A stretch of 6,171 nucleotides of DNA from Solirubrobacterales bacterium. Its GTDB lineage: Bacteria > Actinomycetota > Thermoleophilia > Solirubrobacterales > Solirubrobacteraceae. Of this stretch, positions 6,010 through 6,171 are shown piece after piece. A model generated the notes under the pieces. The model was not told the origin of the DNA. It saw only the letters and a program-made list of their open reading frames with translations, and ran no database searches. A program made the position numbers and the translations under genes. The stretch lies in assembly GCA_025964065.1 (NCBI GenBank), contig JAOPZO010000462.1:1-6171 (forward strand). The letters are read 5' to 3'. Numbering within the stretch: position 1 is the first letter of the stretch; each line of letters opens with the position of its first letter.

Positions 6010-6140
6010 GACCCCGGCGTGTCGGCCTTGGGGTAGAAGTACAGAACCACCGGCCGCCCCCGGAGCGACGAGAGCGTGACGTCCTCGCCGTCCTGGCCCG
6101 CGAGGGTGAAGTCGGGTGCCGCGGTGTTGATCCCGAGCAT
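6006..6140 (-). pseudogene. bcp: bcp 5' fragment: first 43 codons, then a stop at the junction
   Basis: From ATG at 6140 it reads MLGINTAAPDF, then a region nearly identical to intact Bcp through YFYPKADTPG, then Ser and TGA. The peroxidatic cysteine (C44 in the intact copy) is replaced by Ser at the break. The resolving cysteine, the arginine and the remaining 114 residues are absent, so the product cannot be a peroxidase. Differences from the intact N-terminus are few (ET to GI at 3-4, PD to AG at 14-15). Its codons are GC-rich (CTG TAC TTC TAC CCC AAG), matching the body of the intact gene better than that gene's own 5' end does. This suggests the fragment is the native 5' end, cut off by the insertion. 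Confidence 0.88.
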
Positions 6141-6157
6141 GTGGGACAGGCTACGGG
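6013..6157 (-). repeat. bcp 5'-end direct repeat, copy B (fragment)
   Basis: This is the partner of 3988-4132 in the same orientation. It covers codons 1-43 of bcp and 17 bases upstream. Beyond 6157 the copies diverge, apart from a few bases one position out of register. Below 6013 similarity stops abruptly, at the third base of the codon before the catalytic cysteine codon. Confidence 0.9.
6148..6153 (-). promoter_or_regulatory. Candidate -10 element (TAGCCT) upstream of the bcp fragment
   Basis: This is the same TANNNT hexamer, at the same 7-base distance from the ATG, as at the intact gene. If active, it would now transcribe the bcp fragment, the HEPN-like frame and possibly fic. The window ends 18 bases upstream, so a -35 element cannot be assessed. 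Confidence 0.4.
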
Positions 6158-6171
6158 CGACGGTCGCCGCC

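Larger units (their letters stand above)
3988..6012 (-). mobile_element. Putative inserted islet within bcp, flanked by bcp 5' ends
   Basis: On the minus strand the order is bcp 5' fragment, HEPN-like frame, fic, then intact bcp. The simplest reading is insertion of about 2025 bp after codon 43 of an ancestral bcp that started at 6140. The insert's far end supplies a new bcp promoter and 5' end. The content is lower in GC than the flanking genes by line counts. No integrase, transposase or terminal inverted repeats are seen, so the mechanism is unknown. It could be a remnant of a larger element, a passenger cassette mobilised in trans, or the result of homologous recombination with donor DNA. 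The exact ends could lie anywhere in the shared CCCGGCGTGTCGGC (3988-4001 and 6013-6026). Confidence 0.5.

Noticed and set aside
4116..6012. Integrase, transposase or terminal inverted repeats that would explain the islet
   Set aside because: Neither gene product matches a recombinase, and no inverted repeats were found at the junctions. Only the bcp direct repeat flanks the insert.
1..6171. tRNA, rRNA, CRISPR array or riboswitch
   Set aside because: No cloverleaf-like sequence, rRNA motif, regularly spaced repeats or known riboswitch core was seen on either strand by reading.

Overview
This is a high-GC window whose codon use and gene types fit an Actinomycetota genome. Thermoleophilia or a neighbouring class is a guess from sequence style, not a demonstrated placement. 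Hand counts on single 60-base lines give about 67% GC in the transporter gene and about 58% GC in the Fic gene, so composition is uneven.

Left part (1-3638): a minus-strand gene for a lipocalin/CrtC-like protein of unknown role (70-957) diverges from a plus-strand SulP anion transporter with a STAS domain (1103-2590). Their 145-bp intergenic region holds two inverted repeats and a spaced heptamer repeat. The SulP gene converges, 20 bp apart, on a minus-strand ECF sigma factor with a SnoaL-like C-terminal domain (2611-3582). Upstream of the sigma gene on the same strand, 56 bp away, is a complete thiol peroxidase of the Bcp/PrxQ type (3639-4115). The two may be co-transcribed.

Right part (4116-6171): this is the unusual region. 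The first 43 codons of bcp, together with the sequence just upstream of its start, occur twice in the same orientation exactly 2025 bp apart (3988-4132 and 6013-6157, 21 mismatches in 145 positions by hand). The left copy belongs to the intact gene. The right copy is a 5' fragment that stops just where the catalytic cysteine codon should be. Between them lie a class II Fic-domain protein with a C-terminal winged helix (no good start codon where its family normally begins) and a 143-codon reading frame with a HEPN-like RDxxxH motif. This frame opens at TTG overlapping the stop of the bcp fragment. The arrangement reads as a roughly 2-kb islet inserted at codon 43-44 of bcp. It carries its own replacement bcp 5' end, so the host keeps a working peroxidase while the original promoter now points into the islet. 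Synonymous-only differences across codons 25-43 and a local AT-rich patch in the intact copy suggest the replacement 5' end came from another genome.

No integrase, transposase, tRNA, rRNA or CRISPR array is visible.
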